Below, piece after piece: positions 35,875 to 45,438 of a stretch of DNA of 64,000 nt. Source of the stretch: Pseudooceanicola aestuarii (GTDB taxonomy: Bacteria; Pseudomonadota; Alphaproteobacteria; Rhodobacterales; Rhodobacteraceae); the NCBI RefSeq assembly GCF_010614805.1, contig NZ_JAAFZC010000001.1:1466001-1530000 (forward strand), written 5' to 3'. The position numbers were made by a program, and so were the translations under genes. Within the stretch, counting starts at the first letter, position 1. Every line of letters starts with the position of its first letter. A model generated the notes under the pieces. It was not told the DNA's origin, searched no databases, and saw only the letters and a list, made by a program, of their open reading frames with translations.

Positions 35875-35941
35875 CGGGTTTCCTCCGGCGCGGCTAAGGC
35901 TGGATCGGGCGAGGCAGGCACGGAACAAGGCAGGACGGGTT

Positions 35942-36406
35942 ATGAAGATCGCAGGTAAACAGGATATCGCCGCCCCGACCGCCGAGGTCTACGCGGCCGT
36001 CACCGATTTCGAGTTCTTCGAGCGGTCGGCGATTCGCCGGGGTGCCCGCATTTGCCGGGTCGAGGGCGACGGCCATGTCGCGCGCGGCACCTGCTGGGAC
36101 ACCGCCTTCGACCTGCGCGGCCGCACGCGGGAAATGCGCCTGTCGGTCACGGATGTCGTCCCGGCGGAGAAACTGGCGATGCTGGGCGAATCCGACGGGC
36201 TGAAGGGGCATGTGCTGATCGACGTGGTCCCCCTGTCGCCGCGCCGCACCCGCCTGCGGGTTGAGCTGGACCTGAAACCGCAGACCCTGTCCACCCGGCT
36301 GCTTGTGCAATCGCTGAAGCTGGCTCGCGGCAATATCGAGACCCGCCTGTCCAACCGCCTCGCCGAATTCGGCGCGATGATCGAGAACCGGTCGGGGCGG
36401 GCGTAG
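35942..36406 (+). CDS. SRPBCC family protein
   Basis: A 154-residue protein of the START-like SRPBCC fold. MKIAGKQDIAAPTAEVYAAVTDFEFFE opens the helix-grip domain and the long C-terminal helix (LVQSLKLARGNIETRLSNRLAEF) closes it. Such proteins bind hydrophobic ligands; no specific function is visible. It lies 67 bases after nudC on the same strand. Confidence 0.85.
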   Translation: MKIAGKQDIAAPTAEVYAAVTDFEFFERSAIRRGARICRVEGDGHVARGTCWDTAFDLRGRTREMRLSVTDVVPAEKLAMLGESDGLKGHVLIDVVPLSPRRTRLRVELDLKPQTLSTRLLVQSLKLARGNIETRLSNRLAEFGAMIENRSGRA

Positions 36407-36409
36407 GGA

Positions 36410-37246
36410 TCAGCCCCGCGCCTTGGCGGCGGGGTAGGTGCCCAGAACCTCGACCTCGGAGGAGAAGAACCCCAGCTCGTCCAGCGCCAGGCGGACGTTG
36501 GGATCCTCGGGGTGGCCGTCGATCTCGGCGTAGAACTGGGTGGCGGTGAAGCTGCCGTTCTTCATGTAGCTTTCCAGCTTGGTCATGTTGACGCCGTTGG
36601 TCGCGAATCCGCCCATCGCCTTGTACAGCGCGGCGGGAATGTTGCGCACGGTGAAGACGAAGCTGGTGACCATCTTCCCCTCGCCACGTCGTGTCATGTC
36701 GGCCTGGCGCGACATGATCAGGAACCGGGTGGTGTTGTGGGCGTGGTCCTCGATATGGCGCGCCAGCACATCCAGGCCATAGACCTCTCCCGCCAGCTCC
36801 GAGGCCAGCGCGGCGCGGGTCGGGTCCGTCTGTTCGGCGATCAGCCGGGCCGATCCGGCGGTGTCGGACCCGGTGATCCGTTCGATCCCGTGTTCGGACA
36901 GGTAGCCCCGGCACTGGCCCAGAAGCATCTGGTGGGAGGTGGCGCTTTTGATCTGCTCCAGTGTGGTGCCGGGCAGGACCAGAAGGTTGATATGCACGCG
37001 CACATAGGCCTCGCCCACGATCGCCAGGCCCGAGCCGGGCATCAGGTGGTGCACATCCGCCACGCGGCCGAAGGTGGAATTGTCCACTGGCATCATCGCC
37101 AGCTCCGCCTCGCCATCCCGCACGGCGGCAAAGGCATCCTCGAAGCTGCGGCAGGGCAGGGGGGCGTGGTCGGGCCGCGCTTCCACACAGGCCTGGTGGG
37201 AATAGGCGCCGAGTTCACCCTGAAAGGCGATGCGGGGGGTGGTCAT
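36410..37246 (-). CDS. pheA: Prephenate dehydratase
   Basis: A 278-residue monofunctional prephenate dehydratase, without a fused chorismate mutase. It converts prephenate to phenylpyruvate in phenylalanine synthesis. The catalytic domain (1-180) has RIAFQGELGAYSHQA, ELAMMPVDNSTFGRV and the TTRFLIMSR motif with the catalytic Thr. An ACT regulatory domain follows (VFTVRNIPAALYKAMGGFA, NMTKLESYM), the usual site of phenylalanine feedback. The start at 37246 matches the family N-terminus; the longer upstream frame is rejected. Confidence 0.95.
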   Translation of the reverse strand: MTTPRIAFQGELGAYSHQACVEARPDHAPLPCRSFEDAFAAVRDGEAELAMMPVDNSTFGRVADVHHLMPGSGLAIVGEAYVRVHINLLVLPGTTLEQIKSATSHQMLLGQCRGYLSEHGIERITGSDTAGSARLIAEQTDPTRAALASELAGEVYGLDVLARHIEDHAHNTTRFLIMSRQADMTRRGEGKMVTSFVFTVRNIPAALYKAMGGFATNGVNMTKLESYMKNGSFTATQFYAEIDGHPEDPNVRLALDELGFFSSEVEVLGTYPAAKARG

Positions 37247-37388
37247 GGGCTGCGTTCTTTCCTGCCGGTGGGTGTCTAGTCCGCCAAGGGCGTTTCGTCG
37301 CGGTAAGTACACCTTGCGCAAAAGGAGGGGAAGCATATAGATACGCGCCGAGCACCAAGCGACAGAGATATCAGGGGCGCGGCATTCC

Positions 37389-37904
37389 ATGTTTGATACG
37401 ATGACGATGACGAAGATTATCGGCGGCTTCTGCGGCGCCCTGCTGGTTTTCATGCTGGGCGGCTGGGCCGGTGAGCTGCTGTACACCAGCGGCGGGGGCC
37501 ATGGCGATGATCACGCCCAGGCCTACGTGATCGACACCGGTGTCGAGGAAGATGCCGGCGCCGAGGAAGAGACCGTCGATTTCGCCGAGGTCCTGGCCTC
37601 GGCCGATGTGGACAAGGGCGCGCGCGTCTTCTCCAAGTGCAAGGCCTGCCACAAGCTGGACGGCACCGACGCCACCGGTCCGCACCTGGACGGGGTTGTC
37701 GGCCGTGCGGTCGCGGCGGTGGACGGCTTTGGCTATTCCGGCGCGCTGGCCGCCAATTTCGACACCTGGACGCCCGAGAATCTGAGCGCCTTCCTCGAAG
37801 ATCCGCGCGGCACCGCGTCGGGCACCAAGATGACCTTCTCCGGCCTGCGCAAGGTGGAGGACCGGGCCAACCTGATCGCCTATCTCGATTCGCTGGGCGG
37901 CTGA
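37389..37904 (+). CDS. cycY: membrane-anchored cytochrome c (cytochrome cy type)
   Basis: A 171-residue protein. [20 protein letters not shown] forms an uncleaved membrane anchor (about 8-30). An acidic linker ([12 protein letters not shown]) leads to a class I cytochrome c domain with the haem site CKACHKLDG and a later TKMTFSGL segment carrying the axial Met. The arrangement matches Rhodobacter cytochrome cy, which carries electrons from the bc1 complex to cbb3 oxidase. It is divergent from pheA and followed by a terminator. Confidence 0.94.
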   Translation: MFDTMTMTKIIGGFCGALLVFMLGGWAGELLYTSGGGHGDDHAQAYVIDTGVEEDAGAEEETVDFAEVLASADVDKGARVFSKCKACHKLDGTDATGPHLDGVVGRAVAAVDGFGYSGALAANFDTWTPENLSAFLEDPRGTASGTKMTFSGLRKVEDRANLIAYLDSLGG

Positions 37905-37926
37905 GGCCGGCAGTTTTCGCGGGATC

Positions 37927-37958
37927 GGCCGTGCCCCCTCCGGGGGTGCGGCCTTTTT
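37927..37958 (+). terminator. Rho-independent terminator after cytochrome cy
   Basis: GGCCG and CCCCC pair with GGGGG and CGGCC around a TCC loop, followed by TTTTT, 23 bases after the stop. Confidence 0.88.
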
Positions 37959-38126
37959 CATGGCCAGCCGCCGCACCGGGTGGAGGCAGGCGCGGCGCTG
38001 GGCTGGCGATCACGCGCTGCTCACACATTCTCAACTTGAATGTGGCGAAGCCGCTCAATTAGCTTACCTCGACAGGTGGATCGGCGCTTTGCCATCACCG
38101 ACGCCATAGCAGGAGCCTTCGAGATC

Positions 38127-40067
38127 ATGCGCCACACGGCCGTTTCCCGCCCGACCTCCCTTGCCCGCAGCCTGATGCCGCGCCTGTCGCCCCGACTGGG
38201 CGGTGCCCTGATCGGCACGCTGATGCTGCTGACCGGCGCGGCGCAGGTGCTGGCGCAGGACGAAGGCGCGGAAACCGTGATCAAGAGCCACGGGTATTCT
38301 TATTTCGGCGACTTGAAATATCCCGCTGATTTCGAACATTTCGACTACGTGAACCCGGACGCGCCCAAGGGTGGTGAAATCTCCATTCACGCCAGCGGCA
38401 CGTTCGATTCGATGAACCCGTATTCCCGCAAGGGCCGGGCCGGGGCGCTGTCATCGTCGATGTATGAATCGCTGCTGGACGAGAATGCGCCGGCGGACGA
38501 ATACGGCGCGCTGTACTGCCTGCTCTGCGAAAGCCTGGAATATGACGAGGGCAAGAACTGGGTCATCTTCAACATGCGCAAGGACGCCCGGTTCTCCGAC
38601 GGAACGCCGCTGACGGCGCATGACGTGGTGTTCTCCCATTACCTGATCCTGGACCAGGGCCTGCCCTCCTATGCGCAGGCGGTGAAGAAGCGCGTCACCG
38701 GGGCCCAGGCGCTGGATGACTACACGGTGAAATTCACCTTTGCCGACGACATCTCCCGCCGGTCGCTGATCGACCAGGTGGGCGCTTTGTCGATCTGGTC
38801 CAAGAGATGGTACGAGGAAACCGGCGCGCGGCTGGATGAAAGCCGGATGGAGGTCTCTCCCGGGTCCGGCCCCTACATGCTGGACAGCTACGACGTGAAC
38901 CGCAACATCGTCTACAAGCGCAATCCCGATTACTGGGGCGCCGACCTGCCGGTGAACCGTGGCCGGCACAATTTCGATACGATCCGCGTCGAATATTTCT
39001 CGGACGAGACCGCCGCGTTCGAGGCATTCAAGGCTGGCGAATATACCTTCCGCGAAGAAACGAATTCCCGCCAATGGGCGACACAATACAACTTTCCGGC
39101 CGTGACATCCGGCGCCGTCATCGCCGAGGAACTGGCCGACGGCGCGCCGCCCAACAACACCGGGTTTGTCTTCAACCTGGGCCGGGAAACGTTGCAGGAT
39201 CGTCGGGTGCGGCAGGCCATCGCGCTGGCCTACAACTTCGAATGGACCAACCAATCGCTGCAATACGGCCTGTTCGACCAGCGCCATTCCTATTTCCAGG
39301 GCACCAAGCTGGAGGCCAGGGGCACACCGGAAGGGACGGAGCTGGAGATGCTGCAATCGCTGTCCTCCGACGTGCCGGAAGAGATTCTGACCGCCGCCCC
39401 GATCAACGCCCATGACAGCAGCCCCGACCGCCTGAACGACCGTCGCAATCTGCGCGCCGCGATGAAGCTTCTGGACGCCGCCGGCTGGGCCGTGGGCGAC
39501 GATGGTATTCGCCGTAACGCCGCCGGCGAGAAACTGGTGCTGGAAATTCCGATCAATTCCTCCTCCTCCGCGACGCTGGAAGGGATTTTGGAGAGCTTTG
39601 CCCAGAATCTGAAATTGATCGGCGTGCAGGCGGAGATCCAGAAGGTCGATCCCGCGCAATACACCGACCGCGACCGCAACCGCGATTACGACATGATCTA
39701 CAACGGCTACCGCGCCTTCCTGGGCACCGGCACCGGATTGCGCCAGATGTACGGATCGTCGGAGGCGGAATTCTCCCTGTTCAACCCTGCCGGGCTGGCC
39801 AGCCCGCTGGTGGACGAGGTGATCGACCTTTCTCTCCAGACCGGGGATCAGGACAGTCAGGACGCATCGTTGCGCGTGCTGGACCGGGTGCTGCGGCATG
39901 AATTCATCATGGTGCCCACCTGGTACAAGGCCAGCCATTGGGTCGCCTATTTCGACATGTACGAACATCCCGAGGAGATCCCCCCCTATGACCTGGGGGA
40001 GCTGGATTTCTGGTGGTTCAACGAAGACAAGGCCGCCGCGTTGAAGGCCAATGGCGTTCTGAGGTAA
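38127..40067 (+). CDS. yejA: ABC transporter substrate-binding protein, peptide/microcin type (YejA)
   Basis: A 646-residue family 5 extracellular solute-binding protein with a signal peptide ending at VLAQ. Early motifs (KSHGYSYFGDLKYPADFEHF, YVNPDAPKGGEISI) are typical of YejA, which is longer than OppA. GAVYCLLCES-type cysteines (LYCLLCES) are present. It should deliver oligopeptides to YejB/YejE. The start at 38127 follows AGGAG. It is the first gene of a four-gene operon with spacings of 9, 4 and -4 bases. Confidence 0.95.
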   Translation: MRHTAVSRPTSLARSLMPRLSPRLGGALIGTLMLLTGAAQVLAQDEGAETVIKSHGYSYFGDLKYPADFEHFDYVNPDAPKGGEISIHASGTFDSMNPYSRKGRAGALSSSMYESLLDENAPADEYGALYCLLCESLEYDEGKNWVIFNMRKDARFSDGTPLTAHDVVFSHYLILDQGLPSYAQAVKKRVTGAQALDDYTVKFTFADDISRRSLIDQVGALSIWSKRWYEETGARLDESRMEVSPGSGPYMLDSYDVNRNIVYKRNPDYWGADLPVNRGRHNFDTIRVEYFSDETAAFEAFKAGEYTFREETNSRQWATQYNFPAVTSGAVIAEELADGAPPNNTGFVFNLGRETLQDRRVRQAIALAYNFEWTNQSLQYGLFDQRHSYFQGTKLEARGTPEGTELEMLQSLSSDVPEEILTAAPINAHDSSPDRLNDRRNLRAAMKLLDAAGWAVGDDGIRRNAAGEKLVLEIPINSSSSATLEGILESFAQNLKLIGVQAEIQKVDPAQYTDRDRNRDYDMIYNGYRAFLGTGTGLRQMYGSSEAEFSLFNPAGLASPLVDEVIDLSLQTGDQDSQDASLRVLDRVLRHEFIMVPTWYKASHWVAYFDMYEHPEEIPPYDLGELDFWWFNEDKAAALKANGVLR

Positions 40068-40076
40068 GCGACCGGC

Positions 40077-41159
40077 ATGGGAGCCTACATTCTTCGCCGC
40101 CTGCTGCTGGTCATCCCGACCCTGCTGGGCATCATGATCATCAACTTCGCTCTGGTACAATTCGTGCCGGGCGGGCCGATCGAACAGATCATCGCCGAGA
40201 TGCAGGGTCAGGGCGATGTCTTTGGCGGGTTTTCGGGTGGGGCCGGCGATGCCGCCGACACGCTGGGTCCGGCGAATGACTATGCCGGGTCGCGCGGGTT
40301 GCCGCCCGAATTCATCGCCGAGCTTGAGCGGGAATTCGGTTTCGACAAGCCGCCGTTGGAACGGTTCCTCAACATGTTGTGGAACTACGTGCGGCTGGAT
40401 TTCGGAGAAAGCTACTTCCGCTCCATCTCGGTCATCGACCTGGTGCTGGAAAAGCTGCCGGTCTCCGTCTCGCTGGGGCTTTGGTCGACGCTGATCGCCT
40501 ATCTGGTGTCGATCCCGCTGGGTATCCGCAAGGCGGTGCGCGACGGCTCCAGCTTCGACACCTGGACCTCGGGCCTGATCATCGTGGCCTACGCGATCCC
40601 CGGATTTCTCTTTGCAATCCTGCTGCTGGTTCTGTTCGCAGGTGGCAGCTATTGGCAGATCTTCCCGCTGCGAGGGCTGACCTCGGACAATTTCGATCAG
40701 CTGAGCTGGGCGGGGAAGGTGGCGGATTACTTCTGGCACATCGCCCTGCCGATCATCGCCTCCACCATCTCGGCCTTTGCGACGCTGACGCTGCTGACGA
40801 AGAATTCCTTTCTCGACGAGATCAAGAAACACTACGTCATGACCGCCCGCGCCAAGGGCCTGAGCGAGGGGCGCGTGCTCTATGGTCACATCTTCCGCAA
40901 TGCCATGCTGATCGTGATCGCCGGGTTCCCGGCGGTGTTCATCGGCATCTTTTTCACCGGCTCCCTGATTATCGAAACGATCTTCTCCCTCGATGGGTTG
41001 GGCCGCCTGTCGTTCGAGGCGGCGGTGGCGCGCGATTACCCGGTGATCTTCGGCACGCTGTTCATCTTCGGGTTGATGTCGCTGGTTGTCGGGATCCTGT
41101 CGGACCTGATGTATGTCTTTGTGGATCCGCGCATCGACTTCGAAAAGCGGGAGGGCTGA
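40077..41159 (+). CDS. yejB: Peptide ABC transporter permease YejB
   Basis: A 360-residue inner-membrane permease with about six helices. [29 protein letters not shown] is the typical DppB-family N-terminus, and a long insert before helix 2 ([20 protein letters not shown]) is characteristic of YejB. The EAA loop ([20 protein letters not shown]) contacts the ATPase. It forms a heterodimer with YejE. Confidence 0.96.
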   Translation: MGAYILRRLLLVIPTLLGIMIINFALVQFVPGGPIEQIIAEMQGQGDVFGGFSGGAGDAADTLGPANDYAGSRGLPPEFIAELEREFGFDKPPLERFLNMLWNYVRLDFGESYFRSISVIDLVLEKLPVSVSLGLWSTLIAYLVSIPLGIRKAVRDGSSFDTWTSGLIIVAYAIPGFLFAILLLVLFAGGSYWQIFPLRGLTSDNFDQLSWAGKVADYFWHIALPIIASTISAFATLTLLTKNSFLDEIKKHYVMTARAKGLSEGRVLYGHIFRNAMLIVIAGFPAVFIGIFFTGSLIIETIFSLDGLGRLSFEAAVARDYPVIFGTLFIFGLMSLVVGILSDLMYVFVDPRIDFEKREG

Positions 41160-41163
41160 GCGC

Positions 41164-42375
41164 ATGAAGGATCCCCGCCCCGATGACAGCCTCCCCGACA
41201 TGACCGGCGCCCGGATGCCCGGCCAGATGGCGCCCGCCCCGGTGGCCGATGTGCCCCCGCCCCGGCGCGGCTGGCTGTCGCCGCTGAACCAGCGCCGCTG
41301 GCGCAACTTTCGCCGCAATCGCCGGGCGTTCTGGTCGCTGGTGATCTTTTCGGTTCTGTTCGGCCTGTCGCTGTTTGCCGAGTTCATCGCCAACGACAAG
41401 CCGATCCTGGTGAATTATCGGGGCGAGTATTTCCTGCCCTCGTTCAAGTTCTATCCCGAAACGGCATTCGGCGGCGATTTCCAGACAGAGGCGGTGTACC
41501 GCGATCCCGAGGTGCAGTGCCTGATCGTGTCTGGTGGGTTGGACAGCTGTTTCGACGATCCCGAAGGCATCATCGCGGATGCCGAGGACGGGACCGTCGC
41601 GGGGGAGGAGATCGTGACCGGTTGGGCCCTTTGGCCGCCGATCCCCTATTCCTACGACACCCCGGTGGATCGTCCCGGTGCCGCGCCGCTGCCGCCCAAC
41701 GGGCAGAACCTGCTGGGCACGGACGACACCAAACGCGACGTGCTGGCGCGGGTGATCTACGGGTTCCGCCTGTCGATCCTGTTCACGCTGATCGTGACCA
41801 CCTTTGCCTCCGTCGTGGGGATCGTGGCGGGGGCGTTGCAGGGGTTCTTCGGCGGCTGGCTGGATCTGATCTTCCAGCGCCTGATCGAGATCTGGCAATC
41901 CACACCGTCGCTTTACATCATCATCATCCTCTTCGCGATTTTGGGCCGAAGCTTCTGGCTGCTGGTGCTGCTGACGGCGCTGTTCTCCTGGACCGCGCTG
42001 GTGGGCGTGGTGCGGGCAGAGTTCCTGCGCGCCCGCAATCTGGAATATGTCCGCGCGGCCAAGGCACTGGGCGTGGGCAACATGACCATCATGTTCCGCC
42101 ACATGCTGCCCAACGCGATGGTCGCCACGCTGACCATGCTGCCGTTCATCGTGACAGGCACGATTTCCACCCTTGCGGGGCTGGATTTCCTGGGCTTCGG
42201 GCTGCCGTCCTCTTCGCCGTCTCTGGGGGAGCTGACGTTGCAGGCGAAACAGAACCTTCAGGCGCCGTGGCTGGGGTTCACCGCCTTCTTCGTCTTCGCG
42301 ATCATGCTGTCCCTGCTGGTGTTCATCTTCGAGGGTGTGCGCGACGCCTTCGACCCGAGGAAGACGTTTCAATGA
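41164..42375 (+). CDS. yejE: Peptide ABC transporter permease YejE
   Basis: A 403-residue DppC-type permease. A proline-rich cytoplasmic N-terminus is followed by SPLNQRRWRNFRRNRRAFWS and the first helix. A large periplasmic insert (about 80-185) distinguishes YejE from DppC. The EAA loop reads NLEYVRAAKALGVGNMTIMF. The stop overlaps the yejF start by four bases, so translation is coupled. The start at 41164 is four bases after yejB. Confidence 0.96.
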   Translation: MKDPRPDDSLPDMTGARMPGQMAPAPVADVPPPRRGWLSPLNQRRWRNFRRNRRAFWSLVIFSVLFGLSLFAEFIANDKPILVNYRGEYFLPSFKFYPETAFGGDFQTEAVYRDPEVQCLIVSGGLDSCFDDPEGIIADAEDGTVAGEEIVTGWALWPPIPYSYDTPVDRPGAAPLPPNGQNLLGTDDTKRDVLARVIYGFRLSILFTLIVTTFASVVGIVAGALQGFFGGWLDLIFQRLIEIWQSTPSLYIIIILFAILGRSFWLLVLLTALFSWTALVGVVRAEFLRARNLEYVRAAKALGVGNMTIMFRHMLPNAMVATLTMLPFIVTGTISTLAGLDFLGFGLPSSSPSLGELTLQAKQNLQAPWLGFTAFFVFAIMLSLLVFIFEGVRDAFDPRKTFQ

Positions 42376-43955
42376 GCCTTCTGAACGTGACCGACCTGCG
42401 GGTCGCCTTTCGCCAGGACGGCCAGCGGACAGAGGCCGTGCGCGGCGTCTCCTTCTCTGTGGCCAAGGGGGAGACGGTGGCGCTGGTTGGTGAATCCGGG
42501 TCGGGAAAATCGGTGACGGCGCTGTCTACCGTGTCCCTGCTGGGTGACGCGGCCGAGGTGTCAGGCAGTGTGGAGTTCGACGGGCAGGAAATGGTCGGCG
42601 CTCCGCAGAAGCTGCTGCGCAAGGTGCGCGGCAACGATGTCAGCTTCATCTTTCAGGAGCCGATGACATCGCTGAACCCGTTGCACACGCTGGAAAAACA
42701 GATCGGCGAAAGCCTGGCCCTGCACCAGGGTCTGGCGGGCGAAGCTGCGCGCGCCCGGATGCTGGAGCTGTTGCACCAGGTTGGCATCCGTGACCCGGAG
42801 GCCCGGCTGACCTCCTATCCGCACCAGCTGTCCGGGGGGCAGCGTCAGCGGGTGATGATCGCCATGGCGCTGGCCAATGATCCCGCATTGCTGATCGCGG
42901 ATGAACCCACCACCGCGCTGGACGTCACAATTCAGGCGCAGATTCTGGACTTGCTGGCCGAGGTGAAGGCCCGCGCCGGGATGGGGATGCTGTTCATCAC
43001 CCATGATCTGGGCATCGTGCGCCGCATCGCGGACCGTGTCTGCGTGATGAAGAATGGCGAAATCGTCGAGGAAGGCCCGACGGAGACGCTCTTTGCCGAT
43101 CCGCAGCACCCCTATACCCGCGACCTGCTTTCGGCCCGCGCCATCGGCACTCCGCCCGCCGTAGCCGACACCGCGCCGGAGGTTCTGACGGCCCGGTCGA
43201 TGCGCATCTGGTTTCCGATCCAGTCGGGCCTTCTGAAACGCACCACCGGGCATGTGAAGGCGGTGAACGACGCCAGCTTTGCCATCCGCGCGGGGGAGAC
43301 CCTGGGCGTTGTCGGTGAAAGCGGATCGGGCAAGACCACGCTGGCGCTGGCGGCGATGCGGCTGATCCCGTCGGAGGGGGCGTTGCACTTCGATGGCCAG
43401 GATCTGCGCGGCGCCTCCACCCGGGCGCTGCGACGGCTGCGGTCGGACATGCAGATCGTGTTTCAGGATCCGTTCGGGTCACTGTCGCCGCGGATGACCT
43501 GCGAACAGATCATCGCCGAGGGGTTGAGCGTGCACAAGATCGGCGGCGACCGTCCCCGGCGGGAGCTGGTCGCCGAGGTCATGGAGGAAGTCGGGCTGAC
43601 ACCGGCGGCGATGGACCGCTACCCGCATGAATTCTCGGGTGGCCAGCGGCAGCGGATCGCCATCGCCCGCGCCATGATCCTGCGGCCGCGACTGGTGGTG
43701 CTGGATGAACCGACATCGGCACTGGACATGACGGTGCAGGTGCAGATCGTCGACCTGCTGCGCGACTTGCAGCAGAAATACCAGCTGGCCTACCTGTTCA
43801 TCAGCCACGACCTGTCGGTGGTGCGCGCCATGTCGCATCGCGTCATGGTGATGAAGCAGGGCGACGTGGTCGAGGCCGGAGCGGCGGCGGAGATCTTCGA
43901 GGCACCGCAACAGGAGTACACCCGCACCCTGCTGAAGGCCGCCCAGGGCGGTTGA
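42372..43955 (+). CDS. yejF: Peptide ABC transporter ATP-binding protein, tandem domains (YejF)
   Basis: A 527-residue protein with two fused ABC ATPase domains. The first has Walker A GESGSGKSVTAL, signature LSGGQRQRVMIA and Walker B LLIADEPTTALD. The second has GESGSGKTTLAL, FSGGQRQRIAIA and LVVLDEPTSALD. All catalytic motifs are intact in both halves. It energises the YejBE permease. Last gene of the operon. Confidence 0.97.
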   Translation: MSLLNVTDLRVAFRQDGQRTEAVRGVSFSVAKGETVALVGESGSGKSVTALSTVSLLGDAAEVSGSVEFDGQEMVGAPQKLLRKVRGNDVSFIFQEPMTSLNPLHTLEKQIGESLALHQGLAGEAARARMLELLHQVGIRDPEARLTSYPHQLSGGQRQRVMIAMALANDPALLIADEPTTALDVTIQAQILDLLAEVKARAGMGMLFITHDLGIVRRIADRVCVMKNGEIVEEGPTETLFADPQHPYTRDLLSARAIGTPPAVADTAPEVLTARSMRIWFPIQSGLLKRTTGHVKAVNDASFAIRAGETLGVVGESGSGKTTLALAAMRLIPSEGALHFDGQDLRGASTRALRRLRSDMQIVFQDPFGSLSPRMTCEQIIAEGLSVHKIGGDRPRRELVAEVMEEVGLTPAAMDRYPHEFSGGQRQRIAIARAMILRPRLVVLDEPTSALDMTVQVQIVDLLRDLQQKYQLAYLFISHDLSVVRAMSHRVMVMKQGDVVEAGAAAEIFEAPQQEYTRTLLKAAQGG

Positions 43956-44009
43956 CGGGTCAGGACGGGGCGGTTGGCGGCCTGGGGTGGCTGATGGGGT
44001 TGTCGGGCC

Positions 44010-45365
44010 TCAGTTGGCCGCGTTGCGCCTTGGCGCGGCCAAGGCAAGATTTGTGTATTGGTCCAGCATCTGCGCGACATGCAGCGCCAGTGGTCGGGCC
44101 GCAACGGGCAGGGTCAGGCCCGTGTCGGACACCCAGGACTGCCCGTCGAACTGCGCGGCCACGCTTTGCAGCAGCGGAGACAGCGCCTTGGGCGAGATGC
44201 CGAACCGGGTGATCAGCTCCTGGCTGTCGATGGCGAAATCACACAATAGCCGTTCTATCATGTGGCCGCGCAGCGCGTCGTTCCTGCCGTGGGCATGGCC
44301 CCGGACGGTGGCAAACTGCCCGACGCGCAGCGCCCGCGTGTATTCGGCGGTCGTGCCGCTGTTCTGGGTATACCCCTGCGGAAACCGCGAAATTCCCGCG
44401 GCGCCCAGCCCGATCGCCACCGCCACGGGATCGTCGGTATAGCCGTGCATGCCACGCCGCAGGCGGCCCTCCGCCGCGGCCTGTGTCAGCGGGTCGGAAC
44501 GCAGGGCGAACTGGTCGATACCGATGGGGTGATAGCTGTCCCAGCTAAGCAGTTTTCGGGCGGTTTCAAACAGGTCCAGCCGCTCGGCGGGGCTGGGCAG
44601 GGCACTGGTGGGGATCATGTTCTGCCGGGGCGACAGGCCGGGGGCGTGGACATATTGCGTCAGGGTCACGCGGTCTGGCGCCAGAAGCAGCAGCTTTTGC
44701 ATGCTGTCGGTGATGCGCACCCGACTTTGATGCGGCAAGCCATAGAGGATCTCTGCATCGATGCGGGAAATGCCGTGTTCACGCACCAGTTGGATGGCTT
44801 CCCGCGTGACCTCGTAGCTTTGGGCACGGCCGATGCAGGCCTGGATCTCGGGGTCGAAATCCTGCACGCCGATGATGGCGCGGGTCATGCCGGCGGCCCG
44901 CAATGCGCGCATCCGGGGGGGGTCGATCTCGTTCGGGTCGATCTCGACCGTGAATTCGGCGTCATCTTCCAGCGGAAGGACGGCGGTGATGGCGCGGGCC
45001 AGGCCGGCGATCATTTCGGGGCCCATCAGGGAAGGGGTGCCGCCGCCCCAATGCAGGCGCGACAATTTCACGCCGCTGGGAAGATGCCGGGACAGCAGCG
45101 TCAGTTCGGCAGAGATGTTAGACAGGTAAGCGATCAACGGTGCCTCTGTCCTGGCTGCCTGTGCGGGTGACGTGCAGAACCAGCACAACCTCCGACAAAA
45201 GGGAAAGCTGACCTTCGCGGAGATCCGCGCCGCCTCGGGAATGGTGCCGATCCAGTCCGCATGGTTCACAGCGGACACCGCGCCGGAGAACTGTGACTCT
45301 GTCGGGTAAGTGATGTACCGGGGCCGCAGCGCGTCGTACATTCCGGGCCGGGTGAGTTGAGTCAT
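44010..45365 (-). CDS. hemN: HemN-like radical SAM protein (oxygen-independent coproporphyrinogen III oxidase family), atypical
   Basis: A 451-residue HemN-family protein in the usual place beside fnrL. The radical SAM cluster cysteines are present (Cys57, Cys61, Cys64 in FCRRLCWFC), as are the SAM-binding LHWGGGTPSLM, VEIDPNEID and ADAEILYGLPHQ-like segments. However, residues corresponding to E. coli Tyr56, His58 and Cys71 are Lys51, Ser53 and Ser66. The frame is intact over its full length, so this is divergence rather than decay. The start at 45365 has AGGA five bases upstream. Coproporphyrinogen oxidase activity is therefore uncertain. Confidence 0.85.
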   Translation of the reverse strand: MTQLTRPGMYDALRPRYITYPTESQFSGAVSAVNHADWIGTIPEAARISAKVSFPFCRRLCWFCTSPAQAARTEAPLIAYLSNISAELTLLSRHLPSGVKLSRLHWGGGTPSLMGPEMIAGLARAITAVLPLEDDAEFTVEIDPNEIDPPRMRALRAAGMTRAIIGVQDFDPEIQACIGRAQSYEVTREAIQLVREHGISRIDAEILYGLPHQSRVRITDSMQKLLLLAPDRVTLTQYVHAPGLSPRQNMIPTSALPSPAERLDLFETARKLLSWDSYHPIGIDQFALRSDPLTQAAAEGRLRRGMHGYTDDPVAVAIGLGAAGISRFPQGYTQNSGTTAEYTRALRVGQFATVRGHAHGRNDALRGHMIERLLCDFAIDSQELITRFGISPKALSPLLQSVAAQFDGQSWVSDTGLTLPVAARPLALHVAQMLDQYTNLALAAPRRNAAN

Positions 45366-45387
45366 ACGCATCCTGTATGTATATTTC

Positions 45388-45403
45388 GCAATGACGGCAT
45401 TGC
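45388..45403. promoter_or_regulatory. inverted repeat between hemN-like gene and fnrL
   Basis: GCAATG-ACGG-CATTGC is a perfect palindrome with a four-base centre, in the 73-bp divergent intergenic region. It does not match the FNR consensus, and no clear FNR box was seen here. It is followed by an AT-rich stretch (AATAAAATTAAGTTAAC) likely to hold the fnrL promoter. Confidence 0.45.
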
Positions 45404-45438
45404 AATAAAATTAAGTTAACAACTGGAGGTTGCAAGAC

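Noticed and set aside
45366..45438. FNR box searched for between the hemN-like gene and fnrL
   Set aside because: No TTGAT-N4-ATCAA-like site was found. The palindrome present has GCAATG/CATTGC arms and does not fit the consensus.
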